This document shows positions 43,437 to 51,817 of a DNA stretch of 64,000 nucleotides, one piece after another. Positions within the stretch are counted from its first letter, which is position 1. Every line of letters begins with the position of its first letter. The position numbers and the translations under genes were made by a program. The notes under the pieces were generated by a model, which did not search any database, was not told the origin of the DNA, and was given only the letters and a program-made list of their open reading frames with translations. Source of the DNA: Sphingomonas phyllosphaerae (GTDB taxonomy: Bacteria > Pseudomonadota > Alphaproteobacteria > Sphingomonadales > Sphingomonadaceae); assembly GCA_036946405.1 (NCBI GenBank), contig JAQIJC010000001.1:181501-245500 (forward strand), written 5' to 3'.

Positions 43437-44474
43437 TCACCCCATCGTCAGCACGATCTTCCCCACATGGCTCCCTTCTTCCATCCGCCGGTGCGCCGCC
43501 GCCGCCTGCGCGAACGGAAAGCTGCGGTCCATCACCGGCTTCAGCTTGCCCGCCGCCGCGAACGGCCACACCGTTCGCGCGATTTCCTCGGTCACCAGCG
43601 CCTTGAACCCCGCGTCGCGCGCGCGCAGCGTCGAGCCGGTCAGCGTCAGCCGGCGCTTCATGATCTCGAACAGCGGCACCGTCGCCGATGCGCCGCGCTG
43701 CACCGCGATCGAGACGTGGCGGCCATCCTCGGCCAGGCATTGCAGGTTGCGCGGCACGTAATCGCCCCCGACCATGTCGAGCACCGCCGCGCAGCCGCGC
43801 CCGCCGGTGATCTCCTTGACCCGCGCGACGAAATCCTCCGCCTTATAGTCGATCGCATGATCCGCCCCGAGCCGCAGCGCCGCGGCCTTCTTCTCCGGCG
43901 AGCCGACGGTGACGATCACCTCCAGCCCGAACAGATTGCCCAGCGTGATCGCCATCGTTCCGATCCCGCTGGTTCCGCCATGGACCAGCACCGTGTCGCC
44001 CTCGACCGCAAAGGCGCGCTCGAACAGGTTCGTCCAGACCGTGAACAACGTCTCGGGCAGCGCCGCCGCCTCTTCCAGCGTCAGCGCGTCGGGGACGGGC
44101 AGGCATTGCGCGGCAGGGGCGACCGCATATTCGGCATAGCCGCCACCCGCGATCAGCGCACAGACGCGCTGCCCCAGCATGTCGGGATCGACCCCCTCGC
44201 CGAGCGCCGCCACTTCGCCCGCGATTTCAAGGCCCAGCGTCGAGGGCGCGCCGGGCGGGGGCGGATATAATCCTTGCCGCTGCATCACATCAGGGCGGTT
44301 CACGCCCGCGGCGGCGACTCGCACCAGCACCTCGCCGTCGCGCGGTACCGGGACGGTGCGTACCACAGGCACCAGCACCTCGGGGCCGCCGGCCTCAGTC
44401 GGGTCGATCGCCAGCATCGTATCGGGGACGTCGGTCATCGTGTCGGGGAGCCCTGCTTTGCGGTCGGCGATCAT
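43437..44474 (-). CDS. Zinc-independent NAD(P)H:quinone oxidoreductase, MDR family
   Basis: The 345-residue protein is of the QOR/PIG3 type. N-terminal GroES-like domain: VAAAGVNRPDVMQRQGLYPP and STLGLEIAGEVAALG. Cofactor domain: DTVLVHGGTSGIGTMAITLG, where GGTSGIG is the NADPH-binding turn. GADHAIDYKAEDFVARVKEI and HRRMEEGSHVGKIVLTMG complete it. It probably reduces quinones or enones. The start at 44474 has GGAG 5 bases upstream; a second Met is 12 codons inside. It is divergent from the DUF1192 gene with a 28-base gap. Confidence 0.92.
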   Translation of the reverse strand: MIADRKAGLPDTMTDVPDTMLAIDPTEAGGPEVLVPVVRTVPVPRDGEVLVRVAAAGVNRPDVMQRQGLYPPPPGAPSTLGLEIAGEVAALGEGVDPDMLGQRVCALIAGGGYAEYAVAPAAQCLPVPDALTLEEAAALPETLFTVWTNLFERAFAVEGDTVLVHGGTSGIGTMAITLGNLFGLEVIVTVGSPEKKAAALRLGADHAIDYKAEDFVARVKEITGGRGCAAVLDMVGGDYVPRNLQCLAEDGRHVSIAVQRGASATVPLFEIMKRRLTLTGSTLRARDAGFKALVTEEIARTVWPFAAAGKLKPVMDRSFPFAQAAAAHRRMEEGSHVGKIVLTMG

Positions 44475-44502
44475 ATTGACTCCGCGTTCCCCAGCGTCAA
44501 CG

Positions 44503-44709
44503 ATGCTGCCCGTGGACCTCGACGACATCCTTGGCGCACGCCCCGACGATCCGCTGACCGCGCTGCTGCGCGAGGATCTCGATCGGCTGTCGGTCGCGGA
44601 GCTGGAGGCGCGGGTCAAGGCGCTGGAGGGCGAGATCACCCGCACGCGCAAAAAGATCGAAGGCGCTGTTAACCATCGTGCAAGTGCCGACGCGATATTC
44701 AAAAGATAA
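44503..44709 (+). CDS. DUF1192 protein
   Basis: This 68-residue protein, MLPVDLDDILGARPDDPLTA followed by LLREDLDRLSVAELEARVKA, ends with a helix LEGEITRTRKKIEGAVNHRA then SADAIFKR. This is the pattern of the DUF1192 family: a DDPLxxL start, SVxEL, and a coiled coil ending AxxIFK. It is a small cytoplasmic alphaproteobacterial protein of unknown function. It precedes clpA by 143 bases. Confidence 0.9.
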   Translation: MLPVDLDDILGARPDDPLTALLREDLDRLSVAELEARVKALEGEITRTRKKIEGAVNHRASADAIFKR

Positions 44710-44852
44710 CGTCGGCGTATCGGGCGGACGACAGGGTGCCGGATGCGCGGTTGGGAGGATGACGATCGGAACCGCTTGATGCGGGGCCTGTTCGTCACGA
44801 CATTCGTGGCAAGGGGTCGCGTGGCTTCACGCGGCCTGCAAGGAGTAACCTG

Positions 44853-47174
44853 ATGCCGTCATTTGCCAGCGCCCTCGAGACCACGCTGCACAAGGCACTC
44901 GAGGCCGCGTCGTCGCGCCGCCACGAATATGCGACGCTCGAACATCTGTTGCTCGCGCTGATCGACGACGAACATGCCGGACAGGTGATGTCCGCGTGCG
45001 GCGTCGATCTGGGCGAGTTGAAGACCACCGTCGCGCACTATCTCGATACCGAGCTGGGCGCGCTCAAGGTCGATGCCGCGACCGATCCCTCCCCCACCAG
45101 CGGGTTCCAGCGCGTCGTGCAGCGCGCGATCCTCCACGTCCAGTCGTCGGGCCGCGACGAAGTGACCGGCGCCAACGTGCTGGTCGCCTTGTTCTCCGAG
45201 CGCGAGAGCTATGCGGTCTATTTCCTCCAGCAGCAGGACATGAGCCGGCTGGATGCGGTGAGCTATATCAGCCACGGCGTCGGCAAGGGCGCGGCGACCC
45301 CCGAGGCGACCAGCGCCAAGGGTGCGCCCGAGGAAGAGAAGAAGGAAAAGGCCGAGGCACCGGGCAAGAAGGGCGAAAGCGCGCTCAAGCAGTTCACGGT
45401 CGACCTCAACGAAAAGGCCAAGATCGGCAAGGTCGATCCGCTGATCGGGCGTTCGGCCGAGGTCGACCGCACCGTGCAGATCCTGTGCCGCCGCTCGAAG
45501 AACAACCCGCTCTATGTCGGTGATCCCGGCGTCGGCAAGACCGCGATCGCGGAGGGTCTGGCGCGCAAGATCGTCGAGGGCGACGTGCCCGACGTGCTCA
45601 AGCCGGCGGTGATCTATTCGCTCGACATGGGCGCCTTGCTCGCCGGCACGCGTTACCGCGGCGATTTCGAGGAGCGGCTCAAGGCGGTCGTCAACGAGCT
45701 GGAGAAGCTGCCCGACGCGGTGCTGTTCATCGATGAGATTCACACCGTGATCGGTGCCGGCGCGACCAGCGGCGGCGCGATGGATGCGTCGAACCTGCTC
45801 AAGCCGGCGCTGTCGGGCGGCACGATCCGCTGCATCGGCTCGACCACCTACAAGGAGTTCCGCAACCACTTCGAGAAGGACCGCGCGCTGCTGCGGCGCT
45901 TCCAGAAGATCGACGTCAACGAGCCGACGATCGAGGATACGATCAAGATCCTCGCTGGCCTGCGCTCCGCCTTCGAGGAGCACCACTCGGTCAAGTATAC
46001 GCCCGAGGCGATCAAGTCGGCGGTCGAGCTGTCGGCGCGCTACATCAACGACCGCAAGCTGCCCGACAAGGCGATCGACGTGATCGACGAGGTCGGTGCG
46101 ATGCAGATGCTGGTGGCGCCGAACAAGCGCAAGAAGACGATCACCGCCAAGGAGATCGAGGCGGTGATCGCGACGATGGCGCGCATTCCGCCGAAGAGCG
46201 TGTCGACCGACGACAAGAAACAGCTCGAGACGCTCGAAACCGATCTGAAGCGTGTCGTCTTCGGGCAGAACGTCGCGATCGAGAAACTGTCGTCGGCGAT
46301 CAAGCTGGCGCGCGCGGGTCTGCGCGAGCCCGAGAAGCCGATCGGTAATTATCTGTTCACCGGCCCGACCGGCGTCGGCAAGACCGAGGTCGCCAAGCAA
46401 CTGTCGACGATCCTCGGCATCCCGCTTCAGCGGTTCGACATGAGCGAATATATGGAGCGGCATTCGGTCAGCCGACTGATCGGTGCGCCCCCGGGCTATG
46501 TCGGCTTCGATCAGGGCGGGCTCCTCACCGATGCGGTCGACCAGAACCCGCATTGCGTGCTGTTGCTCGACGAGATCGAGAAGGCGCATCCGGACCTGTT
46601 CAACATCCTGTTGCAGGTGATGGACAACGGCCGCCTGACCGACCAGCACGGCAAGACCGTCGACTTTCGCAACGTCATCCTCATCATGACGACCAACGCG
46701 GGCGCGTCGGACATGGCGCGCGAGACGGTCGGCTTCGGCAATCTCACCCGCGAGGGCGAGGACGAGCAGGCGGTGCAGAAGATGTTCACGCCGGAGTTCC
46801 GCAACCGGCTCGATGCGATCGTCCCGTTCGGCTATCTGCCGACCGAGGTGGTGGCGCGCGTCGTCGACAAATTCATCCTCCAGCTCGAATTGCAGCTCGC
46901 CGACCGCGACGTGCATATCAAGCTGAGCGATGAGGCGAAGGCGTGGCTGACCGAGAAGGGTTATGACAAGCTCTACGGCGCACGCCCGATGGGCCGGCTG
47001 ATCCAGGAGAAGATCAAGCAGCCGCTCGCCGAGGAGCTGCTCTTCGGCAAATTGGTCCATGGCGGCGAGGTCACCGTCAACCTCAAGGACAATGCGTTGA
47101 CCTTTGCGATCGAGCCCGCCGCGCCGAAGAAGTCGGGCAAGAAGGGCAAGGCGGCGCCGGCAGCTGCTGGCTGA
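44853..47174 (+). CDS. clpA: ATP-dependent Clp protease ATP-binding subunit ClpA
   Basis: The 773-residue AAA+ unfoldase feeds proteins to ClpP. The N-domain starts MPSFASALETTLHKALEAAS with the Clp-N repeat YATLEHLLLALIDDEHAGQV. The first ATPase has Walker A GDPGVGKTA (about 223-231) and the second GPTGVGKTE (about 503-511). Sensor and arginine finger segments are present. A Lys/Glu/Ala-rich linker (about 150-175) follows the N-domain. clpS, the usual neighbour, is not here. AAGGAG lies 8 bases before the ATG, and a small hairpin (GCGTGGCTTCACGC) lies just upstream in the leader. Confidence 0.96.
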   Translation: MPSFASALETTLHKALEAASSRRHEYATLEHLLLALIDDEHAGQVMSACGVDLGELKTTVAHYLDTELGALKVDAATDPSPTSGFQRVVQRAILHVQSSGRDEVTGANVLVALFSERESYAVYFLQQQDMSRLDAVSYISHGVGKGAATPEATSAKGAPEEEKKEKAEAPGKKGESALKQFTVDLNEKAKIGKVDPLIGRSAEVDRTVQILCRRSKNNPLYVGDPGVGKTAIAEGLARKIVEGDVPDVLKPAVIYSLDMGALLAGTRYRGDFEERLKAVVNELEKLPDAVLFIDEIHTVIGAGATSGGAMDASNLLKPALSGGTIRCIGSTTYKEFRNHFEKDRALLRRFQKIDVNEPTIEDTIKILAGLRSAFEEHHSVKYTPEAIKSAVELSARYINDRKLPDKAIDVIDEVGAMQMLVAPNKRKKTITAKEIEAVIATMARIPPKSVSTDDKKQLETLETDLKRVVFGQNVAIEKLSSAIKLARAGLREPEKPIGNYLFTGPTGVGKTEVAKQLSTILGIPLQRFDMSEYMERHSVSRLIGAPPGYVGFDQGGLLTDAVDQNPHCVLLLDEIEKAHPDLFNILLQVMDNGRLTDQHGKTVDFRNVILIMTTNAGASDMARETVGFGNLTREGEDEQAVQKMFTPEFRNRLDAIVPFGYLPTEVVARVVDKFILQLELQLADRDVHIKLSDEAKAWLTEKGYDKLYGARPMGRLIQEKIKQPLAEELLFGKLVHGGEVTVNLKDNALTFAIEPAAPKKSGKKGKAAPAAAG

Positions 47175-47184
47175 GCCCATCGAC

Positions 47185-47221
47185 GGGCCGGGGCTGTCAT
47201 GGCACCGGCCCGTTAACTTTT
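47185..47221 (+). terminator. Terminator after clpA
   Basis: GGGCCGG (47185-47191) pairs with CCGGCCC (47205-47211) and is followed by GTTAACTTTT. It starts 11 bases after the clpA stop. Confidence 0.65.
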
Positions 47222-47382
47222 CCGTTCGCTGCTTCACACCCGACCGTCGCCCCGATGTGACGGTGTCCACGCCGTTTTCTCCGCGGTTCCGGTTTCCCGC
47301 GCCCGGCTCATCCGCGAAAGATTTTTACCTGTTCACCCTTCACGTTAACCTTCTGTTACCTACTTTTTTTTAGCCTTGCCGC

Positions 47383-49044
47383 ATGTCGGGGGGGAACATC
47401 TTGCGGATCATGGCGGCGTGGACCGCCCTCCTCCTGTCGCTTGCGCTTCCATCGGCGGCGTCGGCGAGCACCGAGATGCCGCTGCGCACCTGCTTCCGGA
47501 TGGCGTCGAGCGGCGATCGTGCCGCGCTGCCGTTCGGCGCTGGCGGCGGGTTCGACTGTACCGGGTCGCAGCGCAGCGCGCCTTCCGGCGACTATTGGGT
47601 CCGTTCCCAACCGCTGCCGCCGCTCGAGCCCGGCGTCGCGATCCGCTCCGGCAGCCTGTGGCAGGACAGCGCCACGCTCCACATCCTCTACGCCGACGGC
47701 ACGATCCGCTCGATCGGGTTCGACAGCGCGAGCGCGTGGCGGCACCTGCAGCTCGGCGCGTCGTTCGAAACCCCGATCCCGCCCGCCGCGGCGCGCCCGA
47801 TCCAGATCCTCTGGCACGTGCGCGGTGCGGCGAATCTGCGCGGACTGGTGCTGCAACCGCAGCTGATCTCCCCCGACGTCTCGCAGCGCTATACCTTGCA
47901 GATGACCGCCTTCTACGCCGGCTTCGTCGGGCTGGCGGTCGCGCTGCTGATCTTCAACATCGCGCTGGGTGCAGCACTGCGGCAACGCTTCCACGTGCCC
48001 TATTGCGTGATGGTTCTGTCGCTGATCGGCTATGCCGCCAGCAGTTCGGGGCTGCTCGGGCAACTCACCGGGCTCGACAACAATCTGCGCTTGCGGCTCA
48101 ACATGCTGCTGCTCGCCACGACCTTGTCGAGCGCGATGATGTTCGCGCGTCGATTCTTCGCGCCGCACGTGACGCGCGGCTGGTTGCGCCCGGCGATCGA
48201 CATCGCCACCGGCACGCTGCTCGCCGCGGCGCTGGCCTATACGGTGCTGATGCCGCTCTACGCCCGTGTGCTCGACCGGGCGATGACCTTCACGTTCCTC
48301 GCGACATTGCTGCTCACCCTGCCGCTGTTGTGGCGGGGCTGGCACGCCGAGGATCGCTATTCCCGCGCCTTCGCCATCGCCTGGGGCGTACCGCTGCTCA
48401 CCGCCACCGCGCGCGTGCTCCAGGCATTGGGATTGATCGAGTGGAGCTTCTGGATCGACAATTCGACGCTCATCGCGATGGTACTGGAGGCGAGCTTCAG
48501 TGCGCTGGCGATCGCTTGGCGGATCAAGCAACTGACCGAGGATTGCGATCAGGCGCGCGAGCAGGAGGTGCTGGCGCGGCTGCTCGCCGACAGCGATCCG
48601 CTGACCGGCCTGATGAACCGCCGCAGCTTCCTGCGCGAGGCGATCGGACGCCCTGACCCGCACGTCCTGGTGCTGGTCGACATCGATCATTTCAAGCGCG
48701 TCAACGAAACGCTCGGCCATGATGGGGGCGATCAGGTGCTGCGCGTCTTCGCCGATGCGTTGCGCCACTCGGTGCCTGCCGACGCGTTGCTCGCGCGGAT
48801 CGGCGGCGAGGAATTTGCGGTGCTCGCCCCCGCTTCGGCGACGACGATGCCGGAGACGATCCTGACACAGATCCGCGCCGCGACGATGCCGTTCGATCTG
48901 GCGGTCACTGCGTCGCTGGGCAGCGAATGCGGCGTGATCGCCGACGAGGGGGACTGGAAATCGCTCTATCGCCGCGCCGACGATGCGCTGTTCGCCGCCA
49001 AACGCGCCGGCCGCGACCGGCTCCGCTGGGCGGAAGCGGCATAG
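47383..49044 (+). CDS. Diguanylate cyclase with 7TMR-DISM sensor
   Basis: The 553-residue protein makes cyclic di-GMP. It has a signal or first hydrophobic stretch (about 8-28) and an extracellular beta domain (about 30-165). Seven membrane helices follow (about 170-380), beginning TLQMTAFYAGFVGLAVALLI. The GGDEF domain (about 400-550) has DPLTGLMNRRSFL, DIDHFKRVNETLGHDGGDQV and the active site ARIGGEEFAVL (GGEEF at about 474-478). The allosteric I-site RxxD is not conserved (VPAD), so product inhibition may be absent. The sensed ligand is unknown. Confidence 0.92.
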   Translation: MSGGNILRIMAAWTALLLSLALPSAASASTEMPLRTCFRMASSGDRAALPFGAGGGFDCTGSQRSAPSGDYWVRSQPLPPLEPGVAIRSGSLWQDSATLHILYADGTIRSIGFDSASAWRHLQLGASFETPIPPAAARPIQILWHVRGAANLRGLVLQPQLISPDVSQRYTLQMTAFYAGFVGLAVALLIFNIALGAALRQRFHVPYCVMVLSLIGYAASSSGLLGQLTGLDNNLRLRLNMLLLATTLSSAMMFARRFFAPHVTRGWLRPAIDIATGTLLAAALAYTVLMPLYARVLDRAMTFTFLATLLLTLPLLWRGWHAEDRYSRAFAIAWGVPLLTATARVLQALGLIEWSFWIDNSTLIAMVLEASFSALAIAWRIKQLTEDCDQAREQEVLARLLADSDPLTGLMNRRSFLREAIGRPDPHVLVLVDIDHFKRVNETLGHDGGDQVLRVFADALRHSVPADALLARIGGEEFAVLAPASATTMPETILTQIRAATMPFDLAVTASLGSECGVIADEGDWKSLYRRADDALFAAKRAGRDRLRWAEAA

Positions 49045-49109
49045 CGCGTTAGCTGTCGCTCCCTCTCGGACCGTGCTATGGTCGCCGCAGTCTTGGGAGG
49101 GACATCATC

Positions 49110-49337
49110 ATGCCGCAACCGCCTGACTTTCGTCGCCGCCGCGCCGCGGTCGTCGCACTGGGTGCGTTAATGCTGATCTGCGCGGGCGACCGCACTCCGA
49201 TGATCGGGACGCTTTCGATCACGGTCGACGACCGGCTTATCGCGCAGGTCGATGCCGACTGGACGCCGCCGGTCGCGCTGGCGATCGCCGGGGTTGGACA
49301 GGCCGCGGCCGTGATCGGGACGCTCCTGCAGCGCTGA
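49110..49337 (+). CDS. Small exported or membrane protein, unknown
   Basis: The 75-residue protein MPQPPDFRRRRAAVVALGAL starts after a good GGGAGG site. An N-terminal basic stretch is followed by one hydrophobic helix (AAVVALGALMLICAG). The C-terminal region has DDRLIAQVDADWTPPVALAI and a second mildly hydrophobic stretch. I do not recognise a family. It ends 39 bases before the acyl-CoA ligase gene and may be cotranscribed with it. Confidence 0.6.
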   Translation: MPQPPDFRRRRAAVVALGALMLICAGDRTPMIGTLSITVDDRLIAQVDADWTPPVALAIAGVGQAAAVIGTLLQR

Positions 49338-49376
49338 CCGCTTGCGCGCCACGGTTTGTTGCTTACAGTCGTGTCA

Positions 49377-51086
49377 ATGACTGGAGAGCATGCCTGGCGC
49401 ACCGCCTATCGCCATCCCGTGTCGTGGGATTCCAATTACCCGCCGCTGTCGATGCCGGCGTTGTTCGACGCCGCCGCGGCGCGCCATGCCGACCGGCCCG
49501 CGATCGACTTTCTCGGCCGCCATTATAGCTATGCCGAGCTTGCCGACGGCGTGCGCCGCGTCGCCACCGGTCTCGCGGCGCTCGGCTATGGCAAGGGGGA
49601 CCGCGTCGGCCTGTTCCTCCCCAACGTCCCGCATTATCTCGCCGCCTATCACGGCGCGCTGCGGCTCGGCGCGACGGTGGTCAATTTTTCGCCGCTCTAT
49701 TCGGTCGAGGAATTGTGTCATCAGGTCGAGGATTCGGGGACGCGCGTGCTGTTCACCATCTCGGCCAGCGCGCTGCTGCCGACCGCGCTGAAGGTACTGG
49801 AGAAGAGCGGACTCGAACGGCTGGTGGTCGGATCGGTCGCGGGCGTTCTGCCGCCCGCCAAGTCGATCGCCTATCGCCTGTTCAAGCGCGCCGAAACCAC
49901 GCAGCGCCCCGACGATCCGCGCGTGATCGCCTTTTCGAAACTGATCGCCAACGATGGCTCACTCCCGCCGCCCGCGATCGACCCGAAACGCGACGTTGCG
50001 CTGATCCAGTACACCGGCGGCACCACCGGCGTGCCAAAGGGCGCGATGCTCACCCACGCCAACGTCAGCGCCAACGCGCGGCAGGTCGCGCAGCTCGATC
50101 CGCACCCGGAGGCGTGCGACCGCATCCTCGGCGTGCTGCCGCTGTTCCACGTCTTCGCCAACACCTGCGTGATGAACCGCACGATCGTCACCGGCGGCGA
50201 AATGGTGCTGCTGCCGCGCTTCGATGCCGGGCAGGCGCTGGCGACGATCACCCGCACCAAGCCGACCTCGCTCCCCGGCGTCCCGACCATGTACCAGGCG
50301 CTGCTCGACCATCCCAGGCTGGCGGCGACCGACTTCACCTCGCTGCGCGTGTGCATTTCCGGCGGTGCGCCGCTCAATGCCGAGCTGAAGACACGCTGGG
50401 AGGCGGCGACCCACTCGACGCTGATCGAGGGCTATGGCCTGTCGGAAAGCACCGGCGTGCTGACCACCAACCCCTATGAGGGCGGGCAGAAGGCCGGGAC
50501 GATCGGACAGCCGCTCCCGGCGACGCGACTGCGGCTGGTCGACAAGGAAGACGCGGCGCGGCCCGCGCCCGAAGGCCAACCCGGCGAGATCGTCGCGCTT
50601 GGGCCGCAGATCATGGCCGGTTATTGGAACCGCCCCGATGCCGACGAGACGACCTTCGCGGTCGATGCGGAGGGGCGCAAATGGCTGCGCACCGGCGATG
50701 TCGGGACGATCGACGAGGACGGCTTCATCGCGATCGTCGACCGGCTGAAGGACATGATCTCGGTCGGCGGGTTCAAGGTCTTCCCCAGCCAGATCGAGGC
50801 GATCCTCTACCATCACGCGGCGGTGCGCGAGGCGCTGGTGATCGGCCTGCCCGATCCGTACCGCGGCGAGGTGCCGCGCGCCTATGTCACGCTCAACGAG
50901 GGGATGGAGGCGGACGGCGCGGCGCTGGCCGCATGGCTCAACCCGCAACTCGGCAAGCACGAGCGCGTCGATCGCGTGGTGGTGCGCGCGACGATGCCCA
51001 AGACGATGATCGGCAAGCTCAGCCGCAAGGACCTGATCGCCGAGATCAAGGCCGAGATGGAGAACCCGCCGATCACACCGGCGTAG
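49377..51086 (+). CDS. Long-chain fatty acid--CoA ligase (AMP-binding)
   Basis: This 569-residue acyl-adenylating enzyme has the P-loop IQYTGGTTGVPKGAMLTHAN (about 209-228), then GYGLSESTGVLTTNP (about 350), GEIVALGPQIMAGYWNRPDA, KWLRTGDVGTIDEDG and DRLKDMISVGGFKVFPSQIE. The last is the hinge and C-terminal domain, with the catalytic Lys in TMPKTMIGKLSRKDL. Overall it is FadD-like. It activates fatty acids for beta-oxidation or lipid use; chain length cannot be told. The ATG at 49377 is chosen over a TTG at 49356 because the sequence MTGEHAWRTAYRHPVSWDSN fits the family start. Confidence 0.92.
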   Translation: MTGEHAWRTAYRHPVSWDSNYPPLSMPALFDAAAARHADRPAIDFLGRHYSYAELADGVRRVATGLAALGYGKGDRVGLFLPNVPHYLAAYHGALRLGATVVNFSPLYSVEELCHQVEDSGTRVLFTISASALLPTALKVLEKSGLERLVVGSVAGVLPPAKSIAYRLFKRAETTQRPDDPRVIAFSKLIANDGSLPPPAIDPKRDVALIQYTGGTTGVPKGAMLTHANVSANARQVAQLDPHPEACDRILGVLPLFHVFANTCVMNRTIVTGGEMVLLPRFDAGQALATITRTKPTSLPGVPTMYQALLDHPRLAATDFTSLRVCISGGAPLNAELKTRWEAATHSTLIEGYGLSESTGVLTTNPYEGGQKAGTIGQPLPATRLRLVDKEDAARPAPEGQPGEIVALGPQIMAGYWNRPDADETTFAVDAEGRKWLRTGDVGTIDEDGFIAIVDRLKDMISVGGFKVFPSQIEAILYHHAAVREALVIGLPDPYRGEVPRAYVTLNEGMEADGAALAAWLNPQLGKHERVDRVVVRATMPKTMIGKLSRKDLIAEIKAEMENPPITPA

Positions 51087-51099
51087 CGATGCAAGATAG

Positions 51100-51214
51100 C
51101 CCTCTCCCCTCTGGGGAGAGGGTTGGGTGAGGGGCCGGTGTCTCACCGAGACAAACCTCTCTGCGAGGCTCCGGCCCCTCACCCCGACCCTCTCCCCAAG
51201 GGGGAGAGGGAGAG
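51100..51214. repeat. Cloverleaf-type palindromic repeat, family F copy 2
   Basis: Outer stem: GGGGAGAGGGT pairs with ACCCTCTCCCC, then TGAGGGGCCGG (51127-51137) with CCGGCCCCTCA (51170-51180), about 26 base pairs with one bulge. Inside are two hairpins: TGTCTC-ACC-GAGACA (51138-51152) and the weaker CCTC-TCTGC-GAGG (51155-51167). Each outer flank can also fold on itself (CTCTCCCC and GGGGAGAG). It lies between the convergent acyl-CoA ligase and pal genes. Confidence 0.82.
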
Positions 51215-51264
51215 GCGCGTCCTCACACGCGAAGGCGCCTATGGCCTTTCTCGAACCCCGGTAT

Positions 51265-51786
51265 TTACCCCCCGACGACCACCGTCACCGCGCGGCGGTT
51301 TTGCGCCCAGCTCTGCTCGTCCGAGCCCAGTGCGACCGGGCGTTCCTTGCCATAGCTGATCACGCTGATCCGCGACGGCGCGATCCCCCGCGCGGCAAGA
51401 TAGTTCTTCGCCGCATTCGCGCGACGATCGCCCAGCGCGAGATTGTACTCACGCGTCCCGCGCTCGTCGGCATGGCCTTCGATCGTGATCGTCACGTTGT
51501 TGTAGCGCTGCAACCACTCGGCCTGCGAATCGAGGATCCCGCGCGCCGTCGCGTCGATGTCGTACTGATCGAGCCCGAACAGCACGGTGTCGCCCTGCGT
51601 CGAGCGCTTGAAATCGGCTGCCGACCCAGGCGTGACGCCGCCGGTGGGGTCGACCGGACCGGTCGGCGTGCCCTGCGTCGGCGCGGCGCCCGGCGCGGGC
51701 GGCAGCACCTCGGGGCGCTTCTTGGAACAGGCGGCGGTCGCGACCAGCGCGGTCGCCATCAACAGGGTGGTGGTCAGACGGGCCAT
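51265..51786 (-). CDS. pal: Peptidoglycan-associated lipoprotein Pal
   Basis: The 173-residue outer-membrane lipoprotein has a lipobox ending TAAC (Cys20) and a Pro/Gly/Thr-rich linker. The OmpA-like peptidoglycan-binding domain has ITIEGHADERGTREYNLALG followed by DRRANAAKNYLAARG, with the Asp and Arg that grip diaminopimelate. It ends WAQNRRAVTVVVGG. Together with TolB it anchors the outer membrane to the wall and helps constriction during division. It is the last gene of the ybgC-tolQRAB-pal run. Confidence 0.97.
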   Translation of the reverse strand: MARLTTTLLMATALVATAACSKKRPEVLPPAPGAAPTQGTPTGPVDPTGGVTPGSAADFKRSTQGDTVLFGLDQYDIDATARGILDSQAEWLQRYNNVTITIEGHADERGTREYNLALGDRRANAAKNYLAARGIAPSRISVISYGKERPVALGSDEQSWAQNRRAVTVVVGG

Positions 51787-51817
51787 CGGGTGTCTCCTCT
51801 ATGGTCGTTCGTGAAAC

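Noticed and set aside
44815..44840. RNA thermometer in the clpA leader
   Set aside because: The hairpin GCGTG-GCTT-CACGC does not cover the AAGGAG site, so the sequence does not support thermosensing.
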